From the NCBI GenBank assembly GCA_910578785.1, contig CAJTSJ010000005.1, positions 36,474-100,473 of the forward strand: a stretch of 64,000 nucleotides of DNA, read 5' to 3'. Below the pieces are notes generated by a model. The model was not told the DNA's origin and did no database searches. It worked only from the letters and a program-made list of their open reading frames with translations. Positions 24,046 through 32,111 of the stretch are shown piece after piece (within the stretch, counting starts at the first letter, position 1; each line of letters begins with the position of its first letter). Origin of the DNA: an uncultured Muribaculum sp. GTDB taxonomy: Bacteria; Bacteroidota; Bacteroidia; Bacteroidales; Muribaculaceae. A program made the translations under genes and the position numbers.

Positions 24046-26160
24046 TCAAAGCCAGTCTTGATAGTTGTCGCAATTGGCTTTCAGAAATTTTGCTGTAGAA
24101 GTGGCAGGGTATTTTCTCGCAATTTCCGTATAGTTGTTAAGAAGAAGCTCTGCCTTGGCTGCATATTCCGGATCAGTAAAATCCTTTCGTGCTTCAGATA
24201 TAAGACGGTCATAAAGAGTAAATGCCGGCTGAGTATCTAAATCTGTATACCAGTCGTTGTCATACATAGGGGATACCCATCCTTTCCAATACTGAGTCAA
24301 AGCCCAGCATGCGTCGATTGAATTCAGTTGTCCGATGGCGTATTGTACTTTGGCAACGCTCCGTCTGTTAATGTCACTGTCTGATTGGATAATACTGTCG
24401 AGGGTATTCATTTCTTTGGCAAATGTCAGTTTGGCGTTTTTTGGACTGATTGTATCGGAATTGCATATATCAGAGAGTCTGAATTGGACTTTCCCGAAAT
24501 CGTTATTGTCGTTATGTATCCATCTTGTCTCTGTGCGTTCGTGTTTGTGTGTAAACGGATTCCTGTCAAGATAATTAAATGTATTTAATGAATATTGGTA
24601 GGTCGGTGAGACCATTGAAAGGAACTCTATGGCCTTTTTATAGTTGCGTTCACGAAGGTATAGCGTGCCGATTAGCTCGTTGAGATAATCGGCATCGTGG
24701 CGGCCTACGGTGTCAAACCAACTGTCGCCAAGAGAGTTTTTATACTCTTCGATTTGTTCCGGTTTAAGAGCACACATTAGATGGAAAGTATAACATCCGT
24801 AATCCTTTGGATTATATAGACCAGAACTGGTTCGAATCTCTGACATGGGTATGTCACGAACACCGCGTATGGCATTGTCATAGGCTGTTACTTTATTACC
24901 CATGCGTTCCAGCAAAAGATAATCGGCAAACGAACTAAGTCGTATAGCCATAGTTGTATCGTTCTTTTTAAGGCTTTGCGGTACCCAATAATCCCATATG
25001 ATATGGCATAATATGTCGTTCCATCGTTCATAGTCCTTTTTGCCGGATACTACATGTGAAGCAATCCATTTTGCATCTGAAAGAATGTCTTTAGTATCTC
25101 CTTCCCGGGCGGTCAACAGAATTTTGTAGGCTTCCATGTTTTCTTTGGCTGACAGACTGATTTTGTCGTTTGTCAAACCGGAATTCAGGGTCTTAATGGC
25201 TTCTTTGGGCTGGCAGAGAAATTCTCCTTCGATATAAGCTTCTGCCAGTAGCCAGTCGGCAATGTTTGGATTTCCTTCTGATGCATTAATCTTCTTTATG
25301 GTCGGCAATAGACTTTTTACGTACAGTGTGTCAGCACTTTTTCGGTTATATGCAGAGCATTTGCCCACTGACTCCTTGATATGCTGAATGAGGGCGGGCG
25401 CTGAAGGATTAATGCCGGCCATGTATGCAAAAGCATCGTCGCGTTTAATGGAATTGATGTCGCCTGATAATGCAAAGTGTAAGTCTGCCTCTTCTGTGTT
25501 ACCCAAATGCACGTTTGCTCCGGCAACATAATTAAGTGACATCCTTTTGAACAAATTGTTGTCCGGTACGTCGGCAAAATATTTGTTGAAAAAATCTATG
25601 CAGTCGTCATAACGCTTTGATGCGAACAATGCTCTGATGGCCTGTAGCCCGTAGCGGTCATAAAGACGTCCGCCAGGATAAGCAAGGCATCTGTCGATTA
25701 TTTCTTGATATGGGGCATCCTCTGTCTTGTTTTTGGGATAGTGCCACTCCGACCTTTTCTCTGCTCTCAACTCTTCGAGATGCTTGGCAATTGAAAGAAA
25801 TGCCACTATATCATAATCATTGTTTTTGATTATGGTTGCTATAAATGAATTTGTACTGTCAGATATTTCAGATGTAGCCTCATTTATAAATTCCGAGTAA
25901 GACATCTTATATACGGCATTCCTGATATCTTCCGGATTTATGCTGTCAGATGTCAATGATGCCCATAAGGAAATATTTTCTCTTTCGTTGTCAAGAGCCG
26001 TTATTGAAACATTATCGTCGGGAGAAGTTGACTTGAGAATTAAAAAATCGGGGTTCGGTATCTCATTGTAAAATGGTCCGCATGCGAATGCTTTTTCAAA
26101 TGGCATACATATGTATGTCACGCTTAGTATCAGACAATATATGATGATGTGATGCTTCAT
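24046..26160 (-). CDS. Large exported protein of unknown function
   Basis: A 704-residue protein with an N-terminal signal peptide; ACGPFYNEIPNPDF follows, and the Cys could be either a lipidation site (AFAC) or the first mature residues. The body is helical and looks like degenerate TPR/SEL repeats (YDDCIDFFNKYFADV, EEADLHFALSGD, DWLLAEAYIEGEFLCQPKEAI, YLRERNYKKAIEFLSMV). I recognise no catalytic motif. The start at 26160 is 7 bp after the vsr stop, so it may be read through from the restriction-modification operon, although its own promoter could lie inside vsr. Nothing in the sequence ties it to defence. Confidence 0.7.
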   Translation of the reverse strand: MKHHIIIYCLILSVTYICMPFEKAFACGPFYNEIPNPDFLILKSTSPDDNVSITALDNERENISLWASLTSDSINPEDIRNAVYKMSYSEFINEATSEISDSTNSFIATIIKNNDYDIVAFLSIAKHLEELRAEKRSEWHYPKNKTEDAPYQEIIDRCLAYPGGRLYDRYGLQAIRALFASKRYDDCIDFFNKYFADVPDNNLFKRMSLNYVAGANVHLGNTEEADLHFALSGDINSIKRDDAFAYMAGINPSAPALIQHIKESVGKCSAYNRKSADTLYVKSLLPTIKKINASEGNPNIADWLLAEAYIEGEFLCQPKEAIKTLNSGLTNDKISLSAKENMEAYKILLTAREGDTKDILSDAKWIASHVVSGKKDYERWNDILCHIIWDYWVPQSLKKNDTTMAIRLSSFADYLLLERMGNKVTAYDNAIRGVRDIPMSEIRTSSGLYNPKDYGCYTFHLMCALKPEQIEEYKNSLGDSWFDTVGRHDADYLNELIGTLYLRERNYKKAIEFLSMVSPTYQYSLNTFNYLDRNPFTHKHERTETRWIHNDNNDFGKVQFRLSDICNSDTISPKNAKLTFAKEMNTLDSIIQSDSDINRRSVAKVQYAIGQLNSIDACWALTQYWKGWVSPMYDNDWYTDLDTQPAFTLYDRLISEARKDFTDPEYAAKAELLLNNYTEIARKYPATSTAKFLKANCDNYQDWL

Positions 26161-26167
26161 AATTAAT

Positions 26168-26686
26168 TCATTGTTTATTTTCAAGATTGTAATCGGCTAT
26201 TGAATCTGCGGCCACAGACGATTGCGCTGAATCGATGGAATAGGGAACCGGATTTTTCGGACGTTTACGACTGAGAAATGAATGGTTGATAAAGTATTCG
26301 ATTTCCAGAAGAGTCTGTTTCTTTGTCGCCGGCTTTAGCTGGCACTCCCACACTGTAAGTACATTCCAGCCCATGCGCTTAAGCTGTTCGCGGTTCTCTT
26401 CGTCGCGTTGGATGTTTCGTCGGATTTTTTGTTCCCAAAATTCCACGTTTGATTTTGGCATGTGGAAGTGGGTGTCATGTCCGTGCCAGAAACATCCGTG
26501 AATGAAAATAACGATTCCATATTTTTTCAACACGATGTCCGGGCTGCCTGGCAGACGTTTTACATTTTTTCGGTATCTGTATCCACGGCTATAGAGGTAT
26601 TTGCGCACAATCAGTTCCGGCTTTGTATCGGAACTTTTTATGCGGGCCATACATGCCGAACGTTGTTCTTTACTCCATGAGTCCAT
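26168..26686 (-). CDS. vsr: Very short patch repair (Vsr) endonuclease
   Basis: A 172-residue Vsr nuclease that nicks next to T:G mismatches made when 5-methylcytosine deaminates. The start MDSWSKEQRSACMARIK is typical. The catalytic aspartate is Asp50 in PGSPDIVLKKYG, with His63 and His68 in FIHGCFWHGHD. Zinc ligands equivalent to Cys66, His71 and Cys117 of the E. coli enzyme are Cys65, His70 and Cys115, but the fourth, Cys73, is Thr72 with His73 beside it. The 5' end overlaps the restriction gene by 17 bp. An upstream in-frame start would add 24 residues with no family similarity and is not used. Confidence 0.93.
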   Translation of the reverse strand: MDSWSKEQRSACMARIKSSDTKPELIVRKYLYSRGYRYRKNVKRLPGSPDIVLKKYGIVIFIHGCFWHGHDTHFHMPKSNVEFWEQKIRRNIQRDEENREQLKRMGWNVLTVWECQLKPATKKQTLLEIEYFINHSFLSRKRPKNPVPYSIDSAQSSVAADSIADYNLENKQ

Positions 26687-27812
26687 TATCGGCCGATGAA
26701 TAGAATACGTCGATAGAATAGTCCTTGTCGTGGTTTTTGTAGACGACCACGGTGTCAAATCCGGCTGCGTCGAGTTTATCGATAGTCAATAGCTCTCCCT
26801 GATTTAGTCCGAGGACCTTGCGTAAAATCCATTCTCCCAAAGCCTTGTTGGGATTGGACATGAGACCTTTGTTTTTTGCCTGACATACTTTTACATTTAA
26901 AATGTTGCCGTCGGGAAGATGAAGGTTGAAGGGGACATGCCTTTCCGGGAAAAATCCAGGTGAATTACGGTGCACTTCTGCCGGTATCGGAATGTATACT
27001 TCGTTCAGGTCGCGAGGACGGCCGTCGGCATTCCATTGGTTCAGACCTGACTTCAGCGGTACCCATTTACCCTCTGAATTACAGTATACACCGATTGGCG
27101 GTTTGCGCAGAGAGTATAACGGTAATAGAACAAATGGACGGGTGTCTGCTTTCTTGAACTTCTGATTCTGACCGCCAAGAAGATTTTCAAGCAAAGAGTA
27201 GGGGTCGGGTATTACTTTAACATCAATGCATTTGAATTCTTCGGGTACGGAGAATTTTTTCATTAGCACCGACTTGCTTTTGTTAAAAGTGTATTCGTGA
27301 TGCTGGTCTTTGAAGTGCAGGCTTACTTTAGTGTCTTTTATTACCTTGATGGAATCAGTGTCAATCAGTTCATAGGACGTGTTGAAAACAATGAGTTCGT
27401 TTTCTCTCCGGCCAATAATATGATATATTTGATTGGATATGCCATATAGCCTGTTGGCAGTAAGCATTCGTTCATTTCTGTAATATGCAAGTCTGTGAGC
27501 AAGCTCTTCTCCATTTAGATTTCTTAATTCAGGAGATAGGGCATTGAACTCCGCGATTTTTTCAGTGGACGATTTGCCCTTGAGTTGAAAAGTTTTTATG
27601 CCGACACCTAAGTCCGCAATTCTGGCATCATAGGCTGTGTCGGTGCGTGACAGATTTTCTGCATTGAAGTATTTGCAGAAAAGGTTTTCAGTGATTCGGT
27701 AATGTATGAACGGTATGTCGGAGTCGGAAAATAAATTAGACAGCGACCCCATAAGACCAAGCATTCTGAAATAGGTCTCATTGTTTAGCCATTCGGCCTT
27801 AAAATCTTTCAT
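26670..27812 (-). CDS. Type II restriction endonuclease (family not certain)
   Basis: A 380-residue protein encoded between a cytosine methyltransferase and vsr, with which it overlaps by 4 and 17 bp. Its identity as the restriction enzyme rests on that context. Residues 59-80 read TAYDARIADLGVGIKTFQLK and continue GK, offering Asp62 or Asp67 with a QxK (Gln76, Lys78), a variant of the PD-(D/E)xK active site. The N-terminal MLGLMGSLSNLFSDSDIPF and GISNQIYHIIGRREN segments recall NgoFVII-like restriction proteins, but I cannot confirm the family. The recognition site cannot be read from the sequence. Confidence 0.72.
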   Translation of the reverse strand: MKDFKAEWLNNETYFRMLGLMGSLSNLFSDSDIPFIHYRITENLFCKYFNAENLSRTDTAYDARIADLGVGIKTFQLKGKSSTEKIAEFNALSPELRNLNGEELAHRLAYYRNERMLTANRLYGISNQIYHIIGRRENELIVFNTSYELIDTDSIKVIKDTKVSLHFKDQHHEYTFNKSKSVLMKKFSVPEEFKCIDVKVIPDPYSLLENLLGGQNQKFKKADTRPFVLLPLYSLRKPPIGVYCNSEGKWVPLKSGLNQWNADGRPRDLNEVYIPIPAEVHRNSPGFFPERHVPFNLHLPDGNILNVKVCQAKNKGLMSNPNKALGEWILRKVLGLNQGELLTIDKLDAAGFDTVVVYKNHDKDYSIDVFYSSADNGLME

Positions 27813-29017
27813 AGTAAATTAATTATCTGTTCCGCCACACGTTGAATCAACGGTACGGTTACTGAGTTCCCGGCCTGTTTATAGCATTTGCTTGAAGCTA
27901 TATTCGGGAATATGTATTCTTCTGGATAGCCTTGAAAGTTAAGGCATTCCTTAGGGGTCAATTTGCGGAATCCTCTGTCGGTTATAATTAACGGCACATT
28001 GTGTCCGCCCATACCCATATTGGCGGTAAGCGTCGGGCATACATTTGACTGGTTCTCGCGCACATACTGTCTGCGCCATTGGTATACTGTGTCAGGATTA
28101 GTCATCGCTTCATTTAAAAACGGATAGTAGCGATGGCCTTCGCGGTAAAACAACGTTTCATCGTCGACATTGTAGTCGATACAGTCGTGGATGGTGCGTG
28201 TCAGTTCCATTTTGTCAGGAAACCTGAATTCCTCGTGGCGTGCCACCTGTTCCGGATCGAATCCGACGATGAATATTCGTTCGCGGTTTTGAGGTATATT
28301 GGCGTGTGTCATGGAGTTTAGCACCTGCGAATGTACCACATAACCGAGTTCTTTTAGTGTACTTTCGATGACTTCATATGTACGTCCGCCATCGTGCGAC
28401 TTGAGATTCTTGACATTTTCGAGAAAGAACGCTTTGGGCCGATGGTCGCGGAGTATGGTGGCGACATCAAAGAAGAGAGTGCCGCGAGTGTCGCTGAATC
28501 CGCGTCGATATCCTGCTATTGAAAAAGCCTGACAGGGAAATCCGGCGCATAACACTTCAAACCGTTTTGGAATCCTGTTTTTTACAGCCGGGCTTGTAAT
28601 ATCGCCAAACGGAATCTCTCCAAAATTTTTGAAATAGGTTTTCTGTGCATCGACATCCCATTCAGAAGAAAACACACACCTGCCGCCAAGATTCTGCATG
28701 GCAATGCGGAAACCTCCGATTCCGGCAAAAAGGTCTATGAACTTGAACCGGGTCCGTTGATTGGCCCGGAACTGGGGATTTGATATATGTCCGATAAGCT
28801 TATCGGTGAACTGCCTTGATGAATCATCGTTCAATCCCATCGAATCCAGAAGCTTTTTGACTTTGGCATTCCTTGGATTGGTCGGCGACGTTTGTACGCA
28901 ATGGCTTAATTCGGCTACGTCCAGGATCATCCGGTCTTTGTCGCATAAAGCCAATGAGCCGGTGTTAAAGTCCCGGTTCTTTCTGTCGAATATTGTTTCA
29001 ATCAGGGCGTTTGACAT
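27809..29017 (-). CDS. DNA (cytosine-5)-methyltransferase, type II
   Basis: A 402-residue m5C methyltransferase. Motif I is DLFAGIGG (95-102), motif IV GFPCQAFS with catalytic Cys162, motif VI ENV (200-202), motif VIII QNRER (243-247), and motif X near AGNSVTVPL. The target recognition domain is about 255-345 and includes WRRQYVRENQSNVCPTLTAN, but no specificity is assigned. The first 90 residues form an unusual N-terminal extension. It is the first gene of the operon, so the protective methylase is made before the nuclease, and it overlaps the nuclease gene by 4 bp. Confidence 0.93.
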   Translation of the reverse strand: MSNALIETIFDRKNRDFNTGSLALCDKDRMILDVAELSHCVQTSPTNPRNAKVKKLLDSMGLNDDSSRQFTDKLIGHISNPQFRANQRTRFKFIDLFAGIGGFRIAMQNLGGRCVFSSEWDVDAQKTYFKNFGEIPFGDITSPAVKNRIPKRFEVLCAGFPCQAFSIAGYRRGFSDTRGTLFFDVATILRDHRPKAFFLENVKNLKSHDGGRTYEVIESTLKELGYVVHSQVLNSMTHANIPQNRERIFIVGFDPEQVARHEEFRFPDKMELTRTIHDCIDYNVDDETLFYREGHRYYPFLNEAMTNPDTVYQWRRQYVRENQSNVCPTLTANMGMGGHNVPLIITDRGFRKLTPKECLNFQGYPEEYIFPNIASSKCYKQAGNSVTVPLIQRVAEQIINLL

Positions 29018-29059
29018 GACGTATGCGAATCTTGTCTATTGTTATCGGTTAATTTACTG

Positions 29060-29067
29060 CAAAGATA
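29060..29067 (-). promoter_or_regulatory. -7 element for the restriction-modification operon
   Basis: TATCTTTG on the minus strand, 43 bp before the methyltransferase ATG. No -33 TTG is visible, which suggests a weak or regulated promoter. Confidence 0.5.
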
Positions 29068-29109
29068 GTTAGAATTTGCGATATAACGTAGTTCGCAGGA
29101 CATAAAAAG

Positions 29110-29154
29110 AACATGTAGACAATATGGATTTGACGGCCATATTGTCTACATGTT
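29110..29154 (-). terminator. clpB terminator
   Basis: A perfect 18-bp stem (29110-29127 with 29137-29154) with a 9-nt loop lies between clpB and the restriction-modification operon. On the minus strand it is followed by a run of Ts. Confidence 0.85.
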
Positions 29155-29183
29155 CGGGTGGATAGGTTAAAGATTAAAGAAGA

Positions 29184-31772
29184 TTAATTTCTGAAAATTA
29201 GTTCGTCATCGTTGCAATCTATTATTATAGGATGCTCGCGGTCAACTTTTTGTGCGAGTATATCCTTTGACAGCCGGTTGAGCACCATACGCTGTAGAAC
29301 TCGTTTTACAGGACGCGCTCCGAATTCCGGATTGTATCCCTCTTGAGCCAGATACGACAGAGCTTCGGGCGTGATGTCGAGCGTGACTCCGTTCTTTGCG
29401 AGCATCTTCTTGATGCCGTTTACCTGGATGCCAACAATCTCTTCAATCTCTCGTTCATTAAGTGGCGTGAACATTATAATCTCGTCGATTCGGTTCAAGA
29501 ATTCCGGGCGGATGGTCTGCTTTAACATGTCGAGAACCTCATCCTTGGTCTTCTCAATGGTCTTGTCACGGTTTTCATCAGTGATATTCGCAAAATTTTC
29601 ACGAATAACCTGCGATCCCATGTTGGATGTCATTATTATTATGGTATTCTTGAAGTTGACCAGACGTCCTTTATTGTCTGTCAGACGTCCGTCGTCGAGT
29701 ACTTGAAGAAGTATGTTGAACACGTCGGGATGGGCTTTCTCTATTTCGTCGAACAGAACCACCGAGTATGGTTTGCGTCTTACTGCTTCAGTCAGCTGTC
29801 CGCCTTCATCGTAACCGACATATCCCGGAGGTGCACCGACAAGTCTGCTGACGGTGTGCTTCTCCTGATACTCGCTCATGTCGATTCTGGTCATCATGTT
29901 TTCGTCGTCAAACAGATATTCGGCCAATGCCTTTGCAAGTTCAGTCTTGCCGACACCTGTAGTTCCAAGGAATATGAATGAGCCGATAGGACGACGAGGG
30001 TCGTTAAGTCCGGCGCGGCTTCGGCGTACGGCATCTGCTATGGCGCGGATAGCTTCTTCCTGGCCGACAACACGACGGTGCAGTTCCTCTTCGAGGTGGA
30101 GCAGTTTCTCTTTCTCGCTTTGCACCATTTTGGTTACGGGTATGCCGGTCCAGCGCGAAACTACGTCGGCTATGTCGTCTGCGTCGACCTCCTCTTTAAT
30201 GAGCGATTTGTCGCCTTGCATTTGTTTCAGCTGTTCCTGAACATCGACATTTTCTTTCTCCTTTTCTTGGATTTTGGAATAGCGGATTTCGGCCACTTTG
30301 GCATAGTCGCCTTCGCGTTCGGCCCGTTCGGCTTCGAATTTCAGTTGCTCGATGTCTATCTTGTTTTGCTGAATGCGGTTTATCAGCTCTTTCTGCGATT
30401 CCCATTTTGCCTTGAAGTCTTTTTCAAGGTCACGCAGGTCGGCGAGTTCTTTTTCTATGTCCTTGATTTTTACTTTATCGCCTTCACGCTTAATTGCCTC
30501 GCGCTCGATTTCGAGCTGAGCTATCTTGCGTGTGATTTCGTCAAGAGCCTGTGGTACGCTGTCGCGCTCGATTCTTAATTTTGATGCGGCTTCGTCGACA
30601 AGGTCGATGGCTTTATCTGGCAAGAAACGATCGGTGATATATCGTTCAGACAACTGCACGGCGGCAATAATAGCCTCGTCGCGAATGCGTACCTGATGAT
30701 GGTTTTCGTAACGTTCTTTCAGGCCGCGCAAAATGGATATGGCGCTCATCTCGTCCGGTTCGTTGACCATGACTTTTTGGAAACGGCGTTCAAGGGCTTT
30801 GTCTTTCTCGAAGTATTTCTGATATTCGTCGAGCGTGGTGGCTCCGATGCTTCTAAGTTCGCCACGAGCGAGTGCCGGCTTCAGTATGTTGGCTGCATCC
30901 ATTGCTCCTTCGCCCTTGCCGGCTCCGACCAGGGTGTGGATTTCATCGATAAACAGTATAATGTCGCCATCGGCTTGTGTCACTTCGTTGACAATCGCTT
31001 TCAGACGTTCCTCAAATTCGCCTTTATACTTGGCTCCGGCCACAAGTGCACCCATGTCAAGCGAATATATCTGTTTGCCTTTTAGATTTTCGGGTACATC
31101 GCCTCTGACGATTCGGTGCGCGAGTCCTTCGGCAATCGCGGTTTTACCGGTGCCCGGCTCGCCTATAAGCATAGGGTTATTTTTTGTCCGTCGGCTGAGA
31201 ATCTGCAATACCCGGCGTATCTCGTCATCACGGCCTATTACCGGATCCAGTTTGCCGGAGCGGGCTTGCTCATTCAGGTTTATGGCATACTTACTGAGGG
31301 CGTTGTAGGTGTCTTCGGCACTCTGGTCATTGGCTTTTTTACCTTTGCGGAGCTCTTCAATGGCCGAGGTCAGTTCATGTTCGGTAAGCCCGGAGTCTTT
31401 CAATATCTGCGATGCCTGCGACTTAACTAAGAAAAGGGCGAGCAATAAGGCTTCTACGGCTACATATTGGTCGCCTTGCTTTTTAGCAACATCCAGAGCC
31501 TTCTGCAGAACATCGTTAGACGTACGGCTCAGGTAAGGTTCACCGCCCGACACTTTCGGCTCCGAATCGATGGCGCGGTCAATGGAAGTGTTGACTCCGC
31601 CGATATTGGCACCAACTTTCTGGAAGATGAACTGCATCAACGAGTCGCCTTCGGTCATAAGCCCCTTTAGAAGATGCACCGGTTCGATGGCCTGGTTGCC
31701 TGCCCCTTTAGCTATTTCAACGGCTTTCTGAATGGCTTCCTGCGACTTAATGGTAAAGTTGTTGAAATTCAT
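29184..31772 (-). CDS. clpB: ATP-dependent chaperone ClpB
   Basis: An 862-residue AAA+ disaggregase, the usual ClpB length. The N-terminal Clp_N repeats (about 1-145), NBD1 with Walker A GEPGTGKTAIAEG, the coiled-coil middle domain (about 405-520, absent from ClpA/ClpC in this form), and NBD2 with Walker A GTTGVGKTELAKAL are all present, ending with the C-terminal D2-small domain. It threads aggregated proteins with DnaK/DnaJ. The ATG at 31772 (MNFNNFTIKSQEAIQ) is the family start; 20 extra upstream codons are discarded. Transcribed alone with a terminator. No exact TAnnTTTG promoter is seen upstream, which would fit heat-shock sigma control but does not prove it. Confidence 0.97.
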   Translation of the reverse strand: MNFNNFTIKSQEAIQKAVEIAKGAGNQAIEPVHLLKGLMTEGDSLMQFIFQKVGANIGGVNTSIDRAIDSEPKVSGGEPYLSRTSNDVLQKALDVAKKQGDQYVAVEALLLALFLVKSQASQILKDSGLTEHELTSAIEELRKGKKANDQSAEDTYNALSKYAINLNEQARSGKLDPVIGRDDEIRRVLQILSRRTKNNPMLIGEPGTGKTAIAEGLAHRIVRGDVPENLKGKQIYSLDMGALVAGAKYKGEFEERLKAIVNEVTQADGDIILFIDEIHTLVGAGKGEGAMDAANILKPALARGELRSIGATTLDEYQKYFEKDKALERRFQKVMVNEPDEMSAISILRGLKERYENHHQVRIRDEAIIAAVQLSERYITDRFLPDKAIDLVDEAASKLRIERDSVPQALDEITRKIAQLEIEREAIKREGDKVKIKDIEKELADLRDLEKDFKAKWESQKELINRIQQNKIDIEQLKFEAERAEREGDYAKVAEIRYSKIQEKEKENVDVQEQLKQMQGDKSLIKEEVDADDIADVVSRWTGIPVTKMVQSEKEKLLHLEEELHRRVVGQEEAIRAIADAVRRSRAGLNDPRRPIGSFIFLGTTGVGKTELAKALAEYLFDDENMMTRIDMSEYQEKHTVSRLVGAPPGYVGYDEGGQLTEAVRRKPYSVVLFDEIEKAHPDVFNILLQVLDDGRLTDNKGRLVNFKNTIIIMTSNMGSQVIRENFANITDENRDKTIEKTKDEVLDMLKQTIRPEFLNRIDEIIMFTPLNEREIEEIVGIQVNGIKKMLAKNGVTLDITPEALSYLAQEGYNPEFGARPVKRVLQRMVLNRLSKDILAQKVDREHPIIIDCNDDELIFRN

Positions 31773-31986
31773 AATATGAGTATATTGAGTAGATATTTTA
31801 AAATTTAACTTACTTATCCTTAAAACACACAATCGGTAAAGAATGTTAGCTGTTGCTAAAAATTTTCATTTACTATCTCAAAATCTATATGCAAATCCTA
31901 TGCCAAACCCTCAACATTATGTGTCGGTCCCCGATGTTTTGCAGTGTGGGGGAAAAGTAATCAGTGTTATTTTTTAGTCTGCTATG
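31773..31986. other. clpB-carA divergent spacer
   Basis: No gene is supported here. The region is AT-rich and contains the clpB leader. A CCCC/GGGG hairpin-like segment occurs at about 31937-31953. No exact minus-strand TAnnTTTG was found. Confidence 0.4.
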
Positions 31987-32015
31987 TTGTCGCTCGGGGA
32001 TTTTTACTAACTTTG
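31987..32015 (+). promoter_or_regulatory. carAB promoter
   Basis: TTG (31987-31989), an 18-bp spacer and TAACTTTG (32008-32015). The transcript would begin near 32021, just before the first arm of the leader stem. Confidence 0.7.
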
Positions 32016-32025
32016 CATGGTTTTC

Positions 32026-32111
32026 ACGATAGATTTTCCCCTGACATGAAGGGGCATGTTGAACAGAAAGCCTATGATGAATATTTGGTATATTAATATA
32101 AACTCTATCGT
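32026..32111 (+). promoter_or_regulatory. carA leader with long-range stem next to the start codon
   Basis: ACGATAGA (32026-32033) is perfectly complementary to TCTATCGT (32104-32111), and the second arm ends directly at the carA ATG (32112). Inside is a CCCC/GGGG hairpin (32038-32041 with 32051-32054). The fold would bring the 5' end of the mRNA against the ribosome-entry region. Confidence 0.5.

Noticed and set aside
24829..24840. GGTTCGAATCTC resembles a tRNA T-arm
   Set aside because: It lies inside a well-supported reading frame and no acceptor, D or anticodon stems can be built around it.
26160..29110. Restriction-modification segment as a mobile island
   Set aside because: No transposase, integrase, tRNA attachment site or flanking direct repeats are visible, although acquisition by transfer is plausible for such genes.
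32046..32096. 16-codon frame in the carA leader as an attenuation peptide
   Set aside because: No run of diagnostic codons and no terminator/antiterminator pair specific to it; kept only as a note within the leader finding.
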